Positions 34,419-44,206 are shown, counted from the first letter of the stretch. The stretch: DNA of 64,000 nt from Nitrospirales bacterium (GCA_022828225.1 JAJEJG010000006.1:124001-188000), one strand, 5' to 3'. Numbers and translations: made by a program. The notes: generated by a model not told the origin, from the letters alone.

Positions 34419-35582
34419 ATGTGTGCATCCAATGGCATTCCGGACGTTCCGCGCGACGCGGGTTTGAACCGGCCCGTTTTGAATCGCTACGCGGGATGGC
34501 GAGCGTTTCTTGTCGTGGTTTTCCTGGTAGGGCTTCCCAATCTTTCCGCTGCCGCTTTTTCAAATTTCCTGCTGGGAACAAATCCTCCCGTCATTGTTTC
34601 CGAGAAAGAAGCCACCGTCTTTTTCCTCAAAACGTTCGGCTCCTTCCTTGAATTACCCGGAGAACTGCTGAGACGCAGGCAGACTTCCCCACCTCTTCCG
34701 AAGGGATTGAGGCAACACCTGTCGCCATTTGTGGCAAACATCACCGCCTGGCATCTCACACGTGACCTCATGATCGCCCTCGATCAAGGTAAGAGATCCC
34801 GGATTCAATCGATTCTCGATAAACGACAACAACAGAGCGAGTGGCTCGGACAATCCCAGCCTAAACTTCCCGCTCTCCTGGCCATGGTCGAGACCATCGC
34901 TCGATTACAGCCGACGGAATCGTCCGCGCAACCACTCTCTCCATATGAGGTGGAATTCACGCAATTCCTCCTTGACCAATACCCGGACTGGACCGGCACA
35001 CCGGATAGCTGGTTAACGCTGGCACAAGCCCAAGGAGCGGCCGGTGTGAGAAAACGGCTACAGAATTCATGGGACCGCCGACCGGCACAGGACAGCCCGC
35101 ACGAGAAGCCCGACCCTGCCCCATCCATCAATCACTTTCTCCGGCAGTCCTTTCTGCCGATAGCCAAGGCACACGTCGAGGCCGCCCTTTTGCAATTACA
35201 GGTCAGGAACGAACAACAAGCATGGACGTCCTGGCAGGCGATTCAAAAGTGGAATAACGATCGAAAAAACGAAAGAGGGCTTCGACGACTGTGCGGGACG
35301 TGGCAATGGCTCATTCACAACCATCAGAACCATGGCGACCATAAAACGATCATGGTCTACCCTCCCCCCTCGCAATACGACCGGATGGATCCCCAACCGG
35401 CCACGATCCGCGTTCAAGGAGACACCGTCTACATCAGGTGGGAATTTCCGCGAGGAATCGTACAGGAAGAAAGCCTTCTGTTTGGTGAGAAAGACCAACT
35501 TCTCTCAGGCACTTTCGTGAACAACCTGGGCCCCAACGGCAACATCACCGGCCGCCGATTGAAACCGTGCCAAGACAAGTAA
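34419..35582 (+). CDS. Hypothetical exported protein
   Basis: 387 residues from the ATG at 34419. A membrane-spanning or signal segment (GWRAFLVVVFLVGLPNLSAAAF) follows about 28 N-terminal residues. The mature part is mainly helical (ALLAMVETIARLQ, HVEAALLQLQVRNEQQAWTSW) and ends in a beta-rich domain (PATIRVQGDTVYIRWEFPRGIVQEESLLFG). I do not recognise it. It lies between the dienelactone-hydrolase-like gene and putA on the same strand; the relation is unclear. Confidence 0.7.
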   Translation: MCASNGIPDVPRDAGLNRPVLNRYAGWRAFLVVVFLVGLPNLSAAAFSNFLLGTNPPVIVSEKEATVFFLKTFGSFLELPGELLRRRQTSPPLPKGLRQHLSPFVANITAWHLTRDLMIALDQGKRSRIQSILDKRQQQSEWLGQSQPKLPALLAMVETIARLQPTESSAQPLSPYEVEFTQFLLDQYPDWTGTPDSWLTLAQAQGAAGVRKRLQNSWDRRPAQDSPHEKPDPAPSINHFLRQSFLPIAKAHVEAALLQLQVRNEQQAWTSWQAIQKWNNDRKNERGLRRLCGTWQWLIHNHQNHGDHKTIMVYPPPSQYDRMDPQPATIRVQGDTVYIRWEFPRGIVQEESLLFGEKDQLLSGTFVNNLGPNGNITGRRLKPCQDK

Positions 35583-35630
35583 CCGTGCTTGCAAATGGGG
35601 AAAGGAGTACAATGAAGGGAGGAGACTGTC

Positions 35631-38606
35631 ATGCGCGCGGAACAGTTCCTCGAACCCTCCATTTGGCATATCGGCCTGACGTTAGCCGAGCACTGTAAAG
35701 CCGGCACTCCTGCGGTCCTGAGTCAACGCTGGTGGAATGATCTCCTCATGGACTGGGGCATGCAGGATGAGGAATTCAAGATCCAGCTTTTCCGCTTTGT
35801 GGACGTGCTGCCCACTCTCAAAACGGATGAACAATTTACCCGGCTTCTCGCCGAATACTTCAACCACACGCCTATTCTCCCCCGAGGCGTCAAGTGGTCT
35901 CTGCAGAAACTGCCGGCCACATGGATCGGCACCCACGTCGGGGCACTCGTGTTGCGCAGGCAATTCACGCGCATGGCTTACACGTTTATCGCCGGAGACT
36001 CCATACACCACGCGAAACCGGTCCTGAAGCACCTGTGGCAGTCGGGACGGTGCGCATCGATTGACCTGTTGGGTGAAACGACGGTCAGCGAAATAGAAGC
36101 CGACGAGTACCGGAACCGGTGTTTGGACGCTCTTCGCGAATACCACGCACAGGCTCAAGCCTGGCCGGGCCGATCGTTGCTCGAACGTGATCACCTTGGA
36201 CTGATTCCACGCGTAAACCTATCGGTGAAAATTTCCGCCTTGTATTCACAATTAGACCCGGCCGATCCCAATGGAAGTTTTGAAGGCGTGGCTTCCCGGC
36301 TTCGGCCTATTCTGGACTTGGCCTTGCAACTGCCGGCGTCTCTGACGTTCGACGTGGAACATTATGAACTCAAAGACCTGACCTATGAAATTTTCATGCG
36401 AATCTTCTCCGAACCCGCGTATCGGAACTACCCGTGGGCGGGCATTGCCCTCCAAGCGTACCTTCGGGATGCAGACCGCACACTCGATCGTCTCGTGGAT
36501 TGGGTTCGGCAACGCGGCTCTCCAATCAGTATTCGCTTGGTCAAAGGCGCGTATTGGGACGCGGAAAACATTCTCAACACGCAACGGGGTTGGCCTATCC
36601 CCGTGTTGAAAAAAAAGAGCGAAACGGACGCGAACTTTGAATATCTCAGCAACAAATTACTGGCTCACCAGTCACTCCTGCGTCCGGCCTTCGGCACCCA
36701 TAACTTGCGAAGTCTTGCTCATGCCGAAGCCGTGGCCCAAGCCCAAAGGCTCTCCCCGGAAACCTGCGAATACCAATCGCTGTACGGCATGGCCGATTCA
36801 TTGCAACGCGCCATTGTCCGGTACGGACGTCGCGTGAGAGTGTATACGCCAATCGGAAAACTTCTGCCCGGGATGGCCTATCTCGTACGACGATTACTGG
36901 AAAACACCTCCAACGAATCTTTCCTCTCACAACAACGAAAACAGGACACGCCGCTTGAGGTCTTACTCGCCCCGCCGGAGGCGGCAGTTGCCCAAACGGA
37001 CCCTCCCGCTCAACCGCATACCGGCACACGTTTTCACAATGAACCGCACACCGATTTCTCGCGTGAAGCTTCGCGTCACGCGATGACGCAGGCCATAGAG
37101 GAGGTCAAACGACGACTCGGACAGTCACCGTCTTTCCCTGTCCCGGCGGTAACCGGACAACTGAAAGACGAACTGGTGTCGACCAATCCAAGCCGGCCGG
37201 ACGAAGTCATTGCCCGTGTTCCCTGTTATTCCCCCGCCGAAGTGGAACCGGCGATTCAGGACTCGCTTAAAGCGTTTGAAGCTTGGCGTACCGTGCCGGC
37301 CGACACACGCGCCGCTTACCTCCGCGCCGTTGCGGAACGCATGAGGCAGCGCCGGTTTGACCTGGCCGCGTGGGAAATTCTTGAAACCGGAAAACCCTGG
37401 AGAGAGGCGGATGCCGACGTGGCGGAGGCCATCGACTTTCTCGAATTCTACGCCCAACGGATGAGTCACCTTGGACGGCCGCAACTCCTGGGGCAGGAAC
37501 CCGGTGAATTGAACCACCTCGAATGGCTGCCACGCGGTGTGGCCGTAGTCATTTCTCCATGGAATTTTTCGTTGGCCATTCCCACGGGGATGGTTTCGGC
37601 GGCCCTGGTCACGGGCAACACGGTGTTGTTCAAGCCTTCGGAACGCTCACCCATGATGGGCTACCTCTTGTTCGAGCTCTATAGAGAAGCAGGACTCCCT
37701 GACGGCGTGCTACGCCTCCTCCCGGGCGGGCCTGACGTGGGACAAGCACTCATCGCCCATTCCCGCATCCACGTCATTGCCTTTACCGGATCGAAAGGAG
37801 CCGGACTGCAAATCATCCAACAAGCCGCACACGTGATGCCCGGCCAATCCCACGTCAAACACGTCATTGCGGAAATGGGCGGGAAAAACGCCATCATCGT
37901 CGATGACACCGCGGATCTGGATGAAGCCGTGAGTGGAGTCCTGTCGTCGTTTACCGGGTATCAGGGACAAAAATGCTCTGCCTGTTCCCGGGTCATCGTG
38001 TTGGAACCGGTGTATGAAGAGTTTGTCGCGCGGTTGACGCAAGCGGCGCAAAGTATGCACGTCGGTCCGCCTGAGAATCCGGGAAATCACATGGGACCGA
38101 TGATCGACGAACGCGCCCTCCTGAAAGTCCGGACGTACGTGAACGTCGCCGCGCAAGAAGGGACGGTCCTGTTGGACAGACGGATGACCGGTCAGGGCTG
38201 GTTCCAGGGTCCGGTGATTGTGACCGGGATCCGGCCGGACCATCGTTTGGCCCGGGAAGAAATATTCGGTCCCGTGGTGGCCGTGCTCCGTTGCGCCACG
38301 TTCACGGAAGCCCTGCACGTCGCTATGCAATCAGAGTTTGCGTTGACCGGCGGGATCTACTCCCGAAGCCCCTCGAATATTCAGCGGGCTCGTGAAGCGT
38401 TCGACGTGGGAAATTTTTATATCAACCGCCCCATTACCGGGTCGCTGGTCGGACGGCAGCCCTTTGGCGGGCATCGCCTGTCAGGGGTAGGCGTCAAGGC
38501 CGGAGGGGACGGGTATCTGGAACAATTCATGGTTCAACGGCTGACGTGCGAGAACACCATACGTCGTGGGTTTGCCCCGGCTGAGCCTGACCGTCCCGCC
38601 CTGTAA
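35631..38606 (+). CDS. putA: Bifunctional proline dehydrogenase / P5C dehydrogenase
   Basis: 991 residues, preceded by GGGAGGAG. Residues of about 90-460 form the FAD-dependent proline dehydrogenase barrel (NLSVKISALYSQ, SIRLVKGAYWD, TFGTHN-like AFGTHNLRS). Residues 480-980 form the NAD-dependent glutamate-semialdehyde dehydrogenase (SPWNFSLAIPTGM, FTGSKGAG) with general base E748 and nucleophile C782 (QKCSACS). There is no N-terminal ribbon-helix-helix DNA-binding domain, so it is not the self-regulating PutA. It oxidises proline to glutamate with electrons to the quinone pool. Its 3' end overlaps the convergent gene by 126 bp. Confidence 0.95.
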   Translation: MRAEQFLEPSIWHIGLTLAEHCKAGTPAVLSQRWWNDLLMDWGMQDEEFKIQLFRFVDVLPTLKTDEQFTRLLAEYFNHTPILPRGVKWSLQKLPATWIGTHVGALVLRRQFTRMAYTFIAGDSIHHAKPVLKHLWQSGRCASIDLLGETTVSEIEADEYRNRCLDALREYHAQAQAWPGRSLLERDHLGLIPRVNLSVKISALYSQLDPADPNGSFEGVASRLRPILDLALQLPASLTFDVEHYELKDLTYEIFMRIFSEPAYRNYPWAGIALQAYLRDADRTLDRLVDWVRQRGSPISIRLVKGAYWDAENILNTQRGWPIPVLKKKSETDANFEYLSNKLLAHQSLLRPAFGTHNLRSLAHAEAVAQAQRLSPETCEYQSLYGMADSLQRAIVRYGRRVRVYTPIGKLLPGMAYLVRRLLENTSNESFLSQQRKQDTPLEVLLAPPEAAVAQTDPPAQPHTGTRFHNEPHTDFSREASRHAMTQAIEEVKRRLGQSPSFPVPAVTGQLKDELVSTNPSRPDEVIARVPCYSPAEVEPAIQDSLKAFEAWRTVPADTRAAYLRAVAERMRQRRFDLAAWEILETGKPWREADADVAEAIDFLEFYAQRMSHLGRPQLLGQEPGELNHLEWLPRGVAVVISPWNFSLAIPTGMVSAALVTGNTVLFKPSERSPMMGYLLFELYREAGLPDGVLRLLPGGPDVGQALIAHSRIHVIAFTGSKGAGLQIIQQAAHVMPGQSHVKHVIAEMGGKNAIIVDDTADLDEAVSGVLSSFTGYQGQKCSACSRVIVLEPVYEEFVARLTQAAQSMHVGPPENPGNHMGPMIDERALLKVRTYVNVAAQEGTVLLDRRMTGQGWFQGPVIVTGIRPDHRLAREEIFGPVVAVLRCATFTEALHVAMQSEFALTGGIYSRSPSNIQRAREAFDVGNFYINRPITGSLVGRQPFGGHRLSGVGVKAGGDGYLEQFMVQRLTCENTIRRGFAPAEPDRPAL

Positions 38607-39362
38607 GCTGGCTTCTTCCAATTCTTCGGTAATTTCAATCAACCGGTCCTTACCGGCTCCGACCATCGGAACCATCTGACGCTCGATGTATTTGACCAAC
38701 CCCACGCCTTTCACCAACCACAGCGTCATGGTGTCGAATCCGGTGATGCGCGTACCGTCTCCGGACAAATGCACCAACAGATTCATGTGCGCTTCCATGC
38801 GAACCGCCTGTTCATACGTCCCGATGGGCACGGTCACGGATTCCTGCCTCTGAATGCTCACCGTAGCCTGGATGTCCACGGTTTCCGCCTGTCCGTCGCG
38901 ATCCAGGTCCAAACCGAGGTTGAGGTTTTTTCGATCCAATTGATGAAAGGAACTTGGAACTTCAAGAGGAAACCGCACGATTTGATAGGGAATCAACTGC
39001 TTTTCAAGGATGGTCCCCGGTTTGGATCCATAGTAACGAATACCTGCGACGTCTCGAAGATAGTAACTGTCGGTCGGTCCCTGGTCTCCGGGATTGGTAT
39101 CGTGAAACACCGTGACCATGACGCCGTCTTTTTTTTCCCTTCCCGTGACCTTCGAAACATTCACGAACGTCTTATCCTCGATCTGGTTGACGACGCCTTC
39201 GGCAATACGCCCACGGTATTTCCATTCATTTCCCGTTTGATCGGGAAAATAGACGCCCGCATCCCGTATCACGACAAACGTAGCCTGCCCGAACCCGGGA
39301 TTGCACCAACCCGCGACCAGACCTATAACCAGTACGGCTCTCAACACGGCGAATCTGACCAC
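38481..39362 (-). CDS. Hypothetical secreted protein
   Basis: 293 residues from a GTG at 39360-39362 with AGGAG five bases upstream. A signal peptide follows (VLRAVLVIGLVAGWCNPGFGQA). The mature protein is beta-rich with YFPDQTGNEWKYRGRI, VTVPIGTYEQAVRMEAHMN and WLVKGVGLVKYIERQ, a pattern seen in lipoprotein-like domains that follow a substance exported to the envelope. I cannot name the family. The last 42 codons overlap the 3' end of putA on the other strand, so the true C-terminus deserves a check. Confidence 0.7.
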   Translation of the reverse strand: MVRFAVLRAVLVIGLVAGWCNPGFGQATFVVIRDAGVYFPDQTGNEWKYRGRIAEGVVNQIEDKTFVNVSKVTGREKKDGVMVTVFHDTNPGDQGPTDSYYLRDVAGIRYYGSKPGTILEKQLIPYQIVRFPLEVPSSFHQLDRKNLNLGLDLDRDGQAETVDIQATVSIQRQESVTVPIGTYEQAVRMEAHMNLLVHLSGDGTRITGFDTMTLWLVKGVGLVKYIERQMVPMVGAGKDRLIEITEELEEASLQGGTVRLSRGKPTTYGVLARQPLNHELFQIPVPSGLDAYP

Positions 39363-39508
39363 ATTTTCTCCTGTTTTTCGGTTATGACACGTAGATGCAA
39401 GCTGTTTTTCACCGTACCATAGCCCCCTCAGCACGGCAAGACAGAGGCGCTATCATCCTTGCACCCTGGTTTGCCTTGACTTCTTACGTTCGGGATAATC
39501 AATGCAAT

Positions 39509-40279
39509 ATGCCCTCGGCATCAACACACACGGTCCGCCCCCCGGATCGGGGCTCCGTGAATCCTCACACAGTGCTCGTCCTCGGAGGTTCCGGGGCCAT
39601 CGGTGCCGCGGTCTGTCTTCGTTTCGCGCAGAATGGATGGAACGTCGGCGTCCATTATCATGCCCGTCACGACTCAGCCGATGATATCGTTCACAAGATC
39701 GAACACCTGGGCCGAAAGAGCTGCGCCTTTCAAACGGACATGAGTGATGCACGTCAAATCCACAAACTTTTCGATCAGATTCAAACGGTCTGGTCCGAAC
39801 TCGACGCGATCGTGTGGGCGGCAGGCACAACCGTGAACCGCCTCACCGTCCGTATCACACCAGCCGAATGGGAGCACATGCTGCATGTCAACCTCACAGG
39901 CCTGTTTCTTTGTTTGCAAGAAGGACTGCGGTTGTTTTCCGAACAACGCGGAGGTGCCGTGACCATAGTGAGTTCCTTGAGCGGCGTTCAAGGCGGGACG
40001 GGCCAGGCGGCTTATGCCGCGTGTAAAGCCGGGACACTGGGATTGGTCAAGTCGGCAGCGAAGGAACTCGGCAAGGCCAACGTCCGCGTCAATGCGGTCT
40101 TTCCGGGTTGGCATCAATCGCCTCTCGCCGGAGACGCGTTTCCTGACCCGGACCGACTCCACGCTCACGTTTTGGGACGCACGCCCTCTCTCGATGAGGT
40201 TGCCGATTTCATCTATCGGTTGACGACGGCTCGAGATATCTCGGGGCAGGTGTATAACTTGGACAACCGGATCCGGTAA
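39509..40279 (+). CDS. Short-chain dehydrogenase/reductase (FabG-like)
   Basis: 256 residues from the ATG at 39509; a GTG near 39557 is another option. The NAD(P) site VLVLGGSGAIGAA, NAG-equivalent WAAGT, catalytic Ser in VSSLSGVQG and YAACK complete the triad. The end (DISGQVYNLDNRIR) is usual. Its 3' end lies 4 bp before bioD. Neighbourhood and similarity to FabG suggest a role in acyl or pimeloyl chain formation for biotin, but it could reduce other substrates. Confidence 0.85.
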   Translation: MPSASTHTVRPPDRGSVNPHTVLVLGGSGAIGAAVCLRFAQNGWNVGVHYHARHDSADDIVHKIEHLGRKSCAFQTDMSDARQIHKLFDQIQTVWSELDAIVWAAGTTVNRLTVRITPAEWEHMLHVNLTGLFLCLQEGLRLFSEQRGGAVTIVSSLSGVQGGTGQAAYAACKAGTLGLVKSAAKELGKANVRVNAVFPGWHQSPLAGDAFPDPDRLHAHVLGRTPSLDEVADFIYRLTTARDISGQVYNLDNRIR

Positions 40280-40283
40280 ACCA

Positions 40284-41009
40284 ATGCCCGACCAACGGCT
40301 ACAACCTGGAATCTTCATTACCGGAACGGATACGAACGTGGGAAAAACCGTGGTGACTGCCGCCTTGGGCCTGGCGCTGCAACAAACCGGCGCCAAGGTC
40401 GGGATCATGAAGCCCGTTGAGACGGGAACCACGCCGGACAACACAGATTCGGACGTCCGGCGACTCAGAAATGTATTTGCGCCCTACAGGAACGTGGACG
40501 TGCTGAACGTCTCTGGCTTTCCCGAGCCCGTGGCCCCACTCGAAGCCGCGCGGTCCGCACGACAAGTCATCGACGTTGACGTGATTCTCAATGCCTGCCG
40601 AGAAAGGACCGTTGATCGTGACTATATGCTCGTAGAAGGCATCGGGGGTATTCTCGTGCCCCTGACTGAAACCCATGACGTCCGCGATCTGATCGGGCTT
40701 CTGGGCCTTCCATGCCTGATCGTAGGCCGAACCGGTTTAGGCTCGATCAACCACACGCGCTTGACCCTCATGGGATTGCAGGAGGCGGGCATTCCGATTT
40801 TAGGGATTGTGCTGAATCACATGGATATCACGCCTAAAGAGCAGCAGGCATCCACCGTCAAACTGATCCGCGAACTCAGCGATGTGCCGGTCCTGGGTCC
40901 CCTCCCCTTTCAACCCCGTATGAATTCACAGTGGGAAGACTGCATCAGGACGCTCGCAAACCATTCAACTATTCGTGAAGTGGCGAGGATGGTTCAGGAA
41001 AATAACTGA
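40284..41009 (+). CDS. bioD: Dethiobiotin synthetase
   Basis: 241 residues. The P-loop GTDTNVGKT is at 14-22, followed by MKPVETG and LVEGIGGILVPL. It closes the ureido ring of dethiobiotin with CO2 and ATP. No bioA, bioB or bioF is in the window. It lies 4 bp after the SDR gene and its 3' end overlaps the convergent thiE by 41 bp. Biotin is needed by accB and pycB in this window. Confidence 0.94.
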   Translation: MPDQRLQPGIFITGTDTNVGKTVVTAALGLALQQTGAKVGIMKPVETGTTPDNTDSDVRRLRNVFAPYRNVDVLNVSGFPEPVAPLEAARSARQVIDVDVILNACRERTVDRDYMLVEGIGGILVPLTETHDVRDLIGLLGLPCLIVGRTGLGSINHTRLTLMGLQEAGIPILGIVLNHMDITPKEQQASTVKLIRELSDVPVLGPLPFQPRMNSQWEDCIRTLANHSTIREVARMVQENN

Positions 41010-41619
41010 CCAAGTCGCGCAGGGTCTGCTCGATAGACGAGGCATTGAACACGGCGGAAGCGACGGCCATGCCATTCGCTCCGGAGGCCACGACTTCCTC
41101 GACGGAATCCGGCGTAATCCCTCCGATTGCGAACACCGGCAACCGGGTCAGGGAACGAATTTCCCGTAATCCGGCAAGTCCCACGGGCGTTTCGTGAGCT
41201 TCCTTGGTCGTTGTGGGAAAGAGAGGGCCGTACCCAATATAGTCTGCGCCTCCCTGAGTCGCTTGCGACACCTCTTCGGGTCGATGGGTGGAAATCCCGA
41301 TGATTTTGTGCCGTCCCATGATGCCTCTCGCCAACTCCAGGGGGAGATCATCCTGGCCCAAGTGCACGCCATCCGCCTCTACCGCCAAGGCGAGGTCGCA
41401 CCGGTCATTCACGATGAACACGGAATTCGTGCGGGCGGCCACTTCCCGTAATTCTTTAGCCTTGGCAAATACCTCTCGCGGGGATCCGGTCTTATTCCGG
41501 TATTGAAACAACCGGATACCGCACCCGGCTGCCAGTTCGAGAACGGCCGACAAATTATGCCGGGAAGCCCACTGTTCATCCAACAGGAGATAGACGCCGG
41601 AAAGGGAAGACCGGGACAC
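40969..41619 (-). CDS. thiE: Thiamin phosphate synthase
   Basis: 216 residues, a TIM barrel joining HMP-PP and thiazole phosphate. LFQYRNKTGSPRE, FIVNDRCDLALAVEADGVHLGQDDLPL, IGISTHRPEE, YIGYGPLFPTTTKE and VFAIGGI are the usual phosphate and substrate loops. It follows accC at 12 bp as the last gene of the minus-strand string aroQ-efp-accB-accC-thiE. The overlap with bioD affects only its C-terminal 13 codons or so. Confidence 0.92.
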   Translation of the reverse strand: MSRSSLSGVYLLLDEQWASRHNLSAVLELAAGCGIRLFQYRNKTGSPREVFAKAKELREVAARTNSVFIVNDRCDLALAVEADGVHLGQDDLPLELARGIMGRHKIIGISTHRPEEVSQATQGGADYIGYGPLFPTTTKEAHETPVGLAGLREIRSLTRLPVFAIGGITPDSVEEVVASGANGMAVASAVFNASSIEQTLRDLVSYFPEPSSPLHE

Positions 41620-41631
41620 GGGGCTGCCACG

Positions 41632-42981
41632 CTATAGCATGCGGCCGGCTAACAACCGCTCGAGAAAATTGGTGGAGACTCCACCCTTTTGAAAGTCGGG
41701 ATCACGCAAGATGAGCCGCTGCAAGGGAATCGTCGTCTTGATCCCTTCCACGGCAAACTCGTCGAGTGCGCGTTGCGCCCTGGTCAGCGCATCCGCACGA
41801 TCCTGGCCGTGCGCAATCAACTTGGCGATGAGAGAATCGTAGTGGGGATGAACCTGCTCCTTCGCTTCCAGGGCCGTATCCACTCGAATCCCCGCGCCTC
41901 CGGGCACGTGAAAACGCGAGACGACGCCGGGACTCGGAACGAAGGTTTCCGGGCATTCGGCATTGATTCGACATTCGATACTGTGGCCCTGCAACTGAAT
42001 GTCTTTCTGTCGAAATCGTAGCGGCATCCCCGCGGCCACGCGAATTTGTTCCTTGACGAGATCAATGCCGGTGACCATCTCGGTGACCGGGTGTTCGACC
42101 TGGATTCGGGTATTGACTTCCATCACATAAAATTTTCGATGTTGATCAAGCAAAAACTCCACGGTCCCCGCGTTCCGATAATGCACGGCTTTGACCACCT
42201 TGAGAGCAACGTTCCCCATCTCCTTTCTCAAGGAGTCATCTACCACGGGTGACGGGGATTCCTCTACCAATTTCTGGTAGCGGCGCTGGATCGAGCAGTC
42301 TCGCTCGCCCAAATGAACCGCGTGCCCGTGTTCATCCGCCAACACCTGAATTTCGACGTGCCGGGGTTCGGGAAAAAACTTTTCAAGATACACGCCGTCG
42401 TGAGCAAATCCCGTTCTCGCTTCCACTTGGGCCGATAAAATGGCCTTACCCAGTTCGGCTTCACGACTGACGACCCGCATGCCCCGTCCTCCTCCTCCGG
42501 CCGAAGCTTTGACCATCACGGGGTATCCGAGTTCGCTCGCGACCCGGACGGCATGATCAAGGTTTTGCAATTCGCCCTTGCTGCCCGGCATCACGGGAAT
42601 CCCGTGCCGGAGCATGGTTTCTCGAGCCCTGGCCTTGTCTCCCAGCAGGGCGATGTGTTCGGAGGTCGGACCGATGAACGTCATGCCGACCGATTCGCAT
42701 ATCTCGGCAAAATGCGCATTCTCCGCCAGGAACCCGTATCCGGGATGAATGGCATCGGCCCCGGTAATTTCCGCCGCGCTCAACACGTTGGGAATATTCA
42801 GGTAGCTCAAGGCACTGTCGCCCGGACCGACGCACACGCTCTCGTCCGCTTGACGTGCAAAGAGAGACTGCGCATCGACTTCGGAAAAAACGGCAACCGT
42901 TTTGATGCCCAGTTCCCTGCAGGCACGGATAATACGCAGGGCGATTTCTCCGCGATTCGCTATCAGAATTTTTTTAAACAC
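41632..42981 (-). CDS. accC: Biotin carboxylase of acetyl-CoA carboxylase
   Basis: 449 residues with the complete biotin carboxylase fold: MFKKILIANRGEIALRIIRAC, KASAGGGGRGMRVV, HLGERDCSIQRRYQKLVEESPS and MEVNTRIQVEHPVTE. It carboxylates the biotin on AccB. It is immediately downstream of accB (27 bp), so this copy serves fatty acid synthesis, whereas the pycA copy serves pyruvate carboxylase. Confidence 0.96.
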   Translation of the reverse strand: MFKKILIANRGEIALRIIRACRELGIKTVAVFSEVDAQSLFARQADESVCVGPGDSALSYLNIPNVLSAAEITGADAIHPGYGFLAENAHFAEICESVGMTFIGPTSEHIALLGDKARARETMLRHGIPVMPGSKGELQNLDHAVRVASELGYPVMVKASAGGGGRGMRVVSREAELGKAILSAQVEARTGFAHDGVYLEKFFPEPRHVEIQVLADEHGHAVHLGERDCSIQRRYQKLVEESPSPVVDDSLRKEMGNVALKVVKAVHYRNAGTVEFLLDQHRKFYVMEVNTRIQVEHPVTEMVTGIDLVKEQIRVAAGMPLRFRQKDIQLQGHSIECRINAECPETFVPSPGVVSRFHVPGGAGIRVDTALEAKEQVHPHYDSLIAKLIAHGQDRADALTRAQRALDEFAVEGIKTTIPLQRLILRDPDFQKGGVSTNFLERLLAGRML

Positions 42982-43008
42982 GGAACGTCCTCGTGCGGCA
43001 AAGAGGAT

Positions 43009-43461
43009 TTACGGTAGAGGTTCGATGACAAACAAGGGTTGTCCATATTCCACGCCCGACTCATTCTCAACCAGGACCTTGACGACTCGCCCGTCGACTT
43101 CGGATTCGATTTCGTTCATCAGTTTCATGGCTTCGACAATGCACAGGATTTGCCCTCTGCTCACCAGATCTCCCTCATCCACATAAGGCTCGACGTCCGG
43201 TGACGATGACCGGTAGAAGGTCCCGACAACGGGCGAAGTGACCGTCAATAACCGGGATGATTCCCTTTCCGTAAAGTCTGCGGCCGGTTGCGAAGTTTGA
43301 GCGGATTCCGCGGAAAAAGGCACCCGTGCATTCGCCGTGGGACTGGATTCACGGCGGACCCGGATACGCACGTCCCCGCGTTGAACCTCGATCTCGTTCA
43401 AATTCTGCTCGTTCAGAATTTCAACCAGATCCTGGATTTCTTTTCGTTCTTCGCTGTTCAT
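43009..43461 (-). CDS. accB: Biotin carboxyl carrier protein of acetyl-CoA carboxylase
   Basis: 150 residues. The N-terminal part is helical and charged, followed by a Pro/Ala/Ser linker and the C-terminal biotinyl domain with the biotin lysine K113 in EAMKLMNEI. SSSPDVEPYVDEGDLVSRGQ carries the usual thumb region. It sits 3 bp after efp and 27 bp before accC, the common efp-accB-accC order. Confidence 0.96.
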   Translation of the reverse strand: MNSEERKEIQDLVEILNEQNLNEIEVQRGDVRIRVRRESSPTANARVPFSAESAQTSQPAADFTERESSRLLTVTSPVVGTFYRSSSPDVEPYVDEGDLVSRGQILCIVEAMKLMNEIESEVDGRVVKVLVENESGVEYGQPLFVIEPLP

Positions 43462-43464
43462 GTT

Positions 43465-44028
43465 TCACGACCGAACGCGTTCGACGTAACCCCGGGTCCG
43501 GGTATCGACTTTAATCGTTTCACCGTTCTCCAGATATAACGGGACTTTGATGGTCGCTCCGGTCTCAACCACCGCGGGTTTTGTGCCTCCCGAGGCCGTA
43601 TCGCCTCGAACACCCGGGTCGGTTTCCACGACCTTCAACTCCATAAACATCGGCAACAATATGGAGATGGGGAGGCCTTCGTAAAGCAGGATTTCCACCG
43701 TCGTGTTCTCTTTGAGCAGATCGGTATCGTCGCCGAGTTGCCCTTTTTGATAGGTGAACTGCTCATAGGAGGAGGTATCCATAAACGTATAGGACTCACC
43801 GGCAGCATAGAGGAATTGCATCTCGCACTCCTCCAAATCCGGTTCGTCAAACTTTTCACCCGACCGAAACGTCTTCTCCAACACCTGACCGGTTTTCAAA
43901 TTCTTCAACTTGGTCCGGACAAACGCTCCGCCTTTCCCCGGCTTCACATGTTGAAATTCCACGATATAGTATGGCGTGCCCTCCAACTCCATCCGGGCGC
44001 CATTTCGAAACTCTGCGGTTGAAATCAC
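43465..44028 (-). CDS. efp: Translation elongation factor P
   Basis: 187 residues with three beta-barrel domains. The loop at the tip of domain I is PGKGGAF with K32, the usual post-translationally modified position (Lys34 in E. coli). The modifying enzymes (EpmA or EarP) are not in the window; since the tip residue is Lys and not Arg, a lysine-type or no modification is expected. EF-P relieves stalling at polyproline. Its promoter region contains a full repeat B element that separates it from aroQ. Confidence 0.96.
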   Translation of the reverse strand: MISTAEFRNGARMELEGTPYYIVEFQHVKPGKGGAFVRTKLKNLKTGQVLEKTFRSGEKFDEPDLEECEMQFLYAAGESYTFMDTSSYEQFTYQKGQLGDDTDLLKENTTVEILLYEGLPISILLPMFMELKVVETDPGVRGDTASGGTKPAVVETGATIKVPLYLENGETIKVDTRTRGYVERVRS

Positions 44029-44080
44029 GATTTCCGTATCCTTTCTCTAGTAACCTGACAATCCTATTACGATCCTCTCG

Positions 44081-44206
44081 CTCTACCTCCCCTTACCCCT
44101 CCTTTACAAAGGAGGGGAATGCCAGGGAAACGACACAGCCGGAGAATACAGGCGGCATGTCCATCTGTTTCCTCCCCTTTGTAAGGGGAGGTCAGGTGGG
44201 GTAGAG
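44081..44206 (+). repeat. Repeat family B, full element between aroQ and efp
   Basis: CTCTACCTCCCCT with hairpin CCCCTCCTTTACAAAGGAGGGG on the left. CCTCCCCTTTGTAAGGGGAGG and GTGGGGTAGAG form the right end. Ends are imperfect inverted repeats. The element interrupts the usual aroQ-efp spacing and could act as a transcript-processing or termination structure. Confidence 0.85.
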
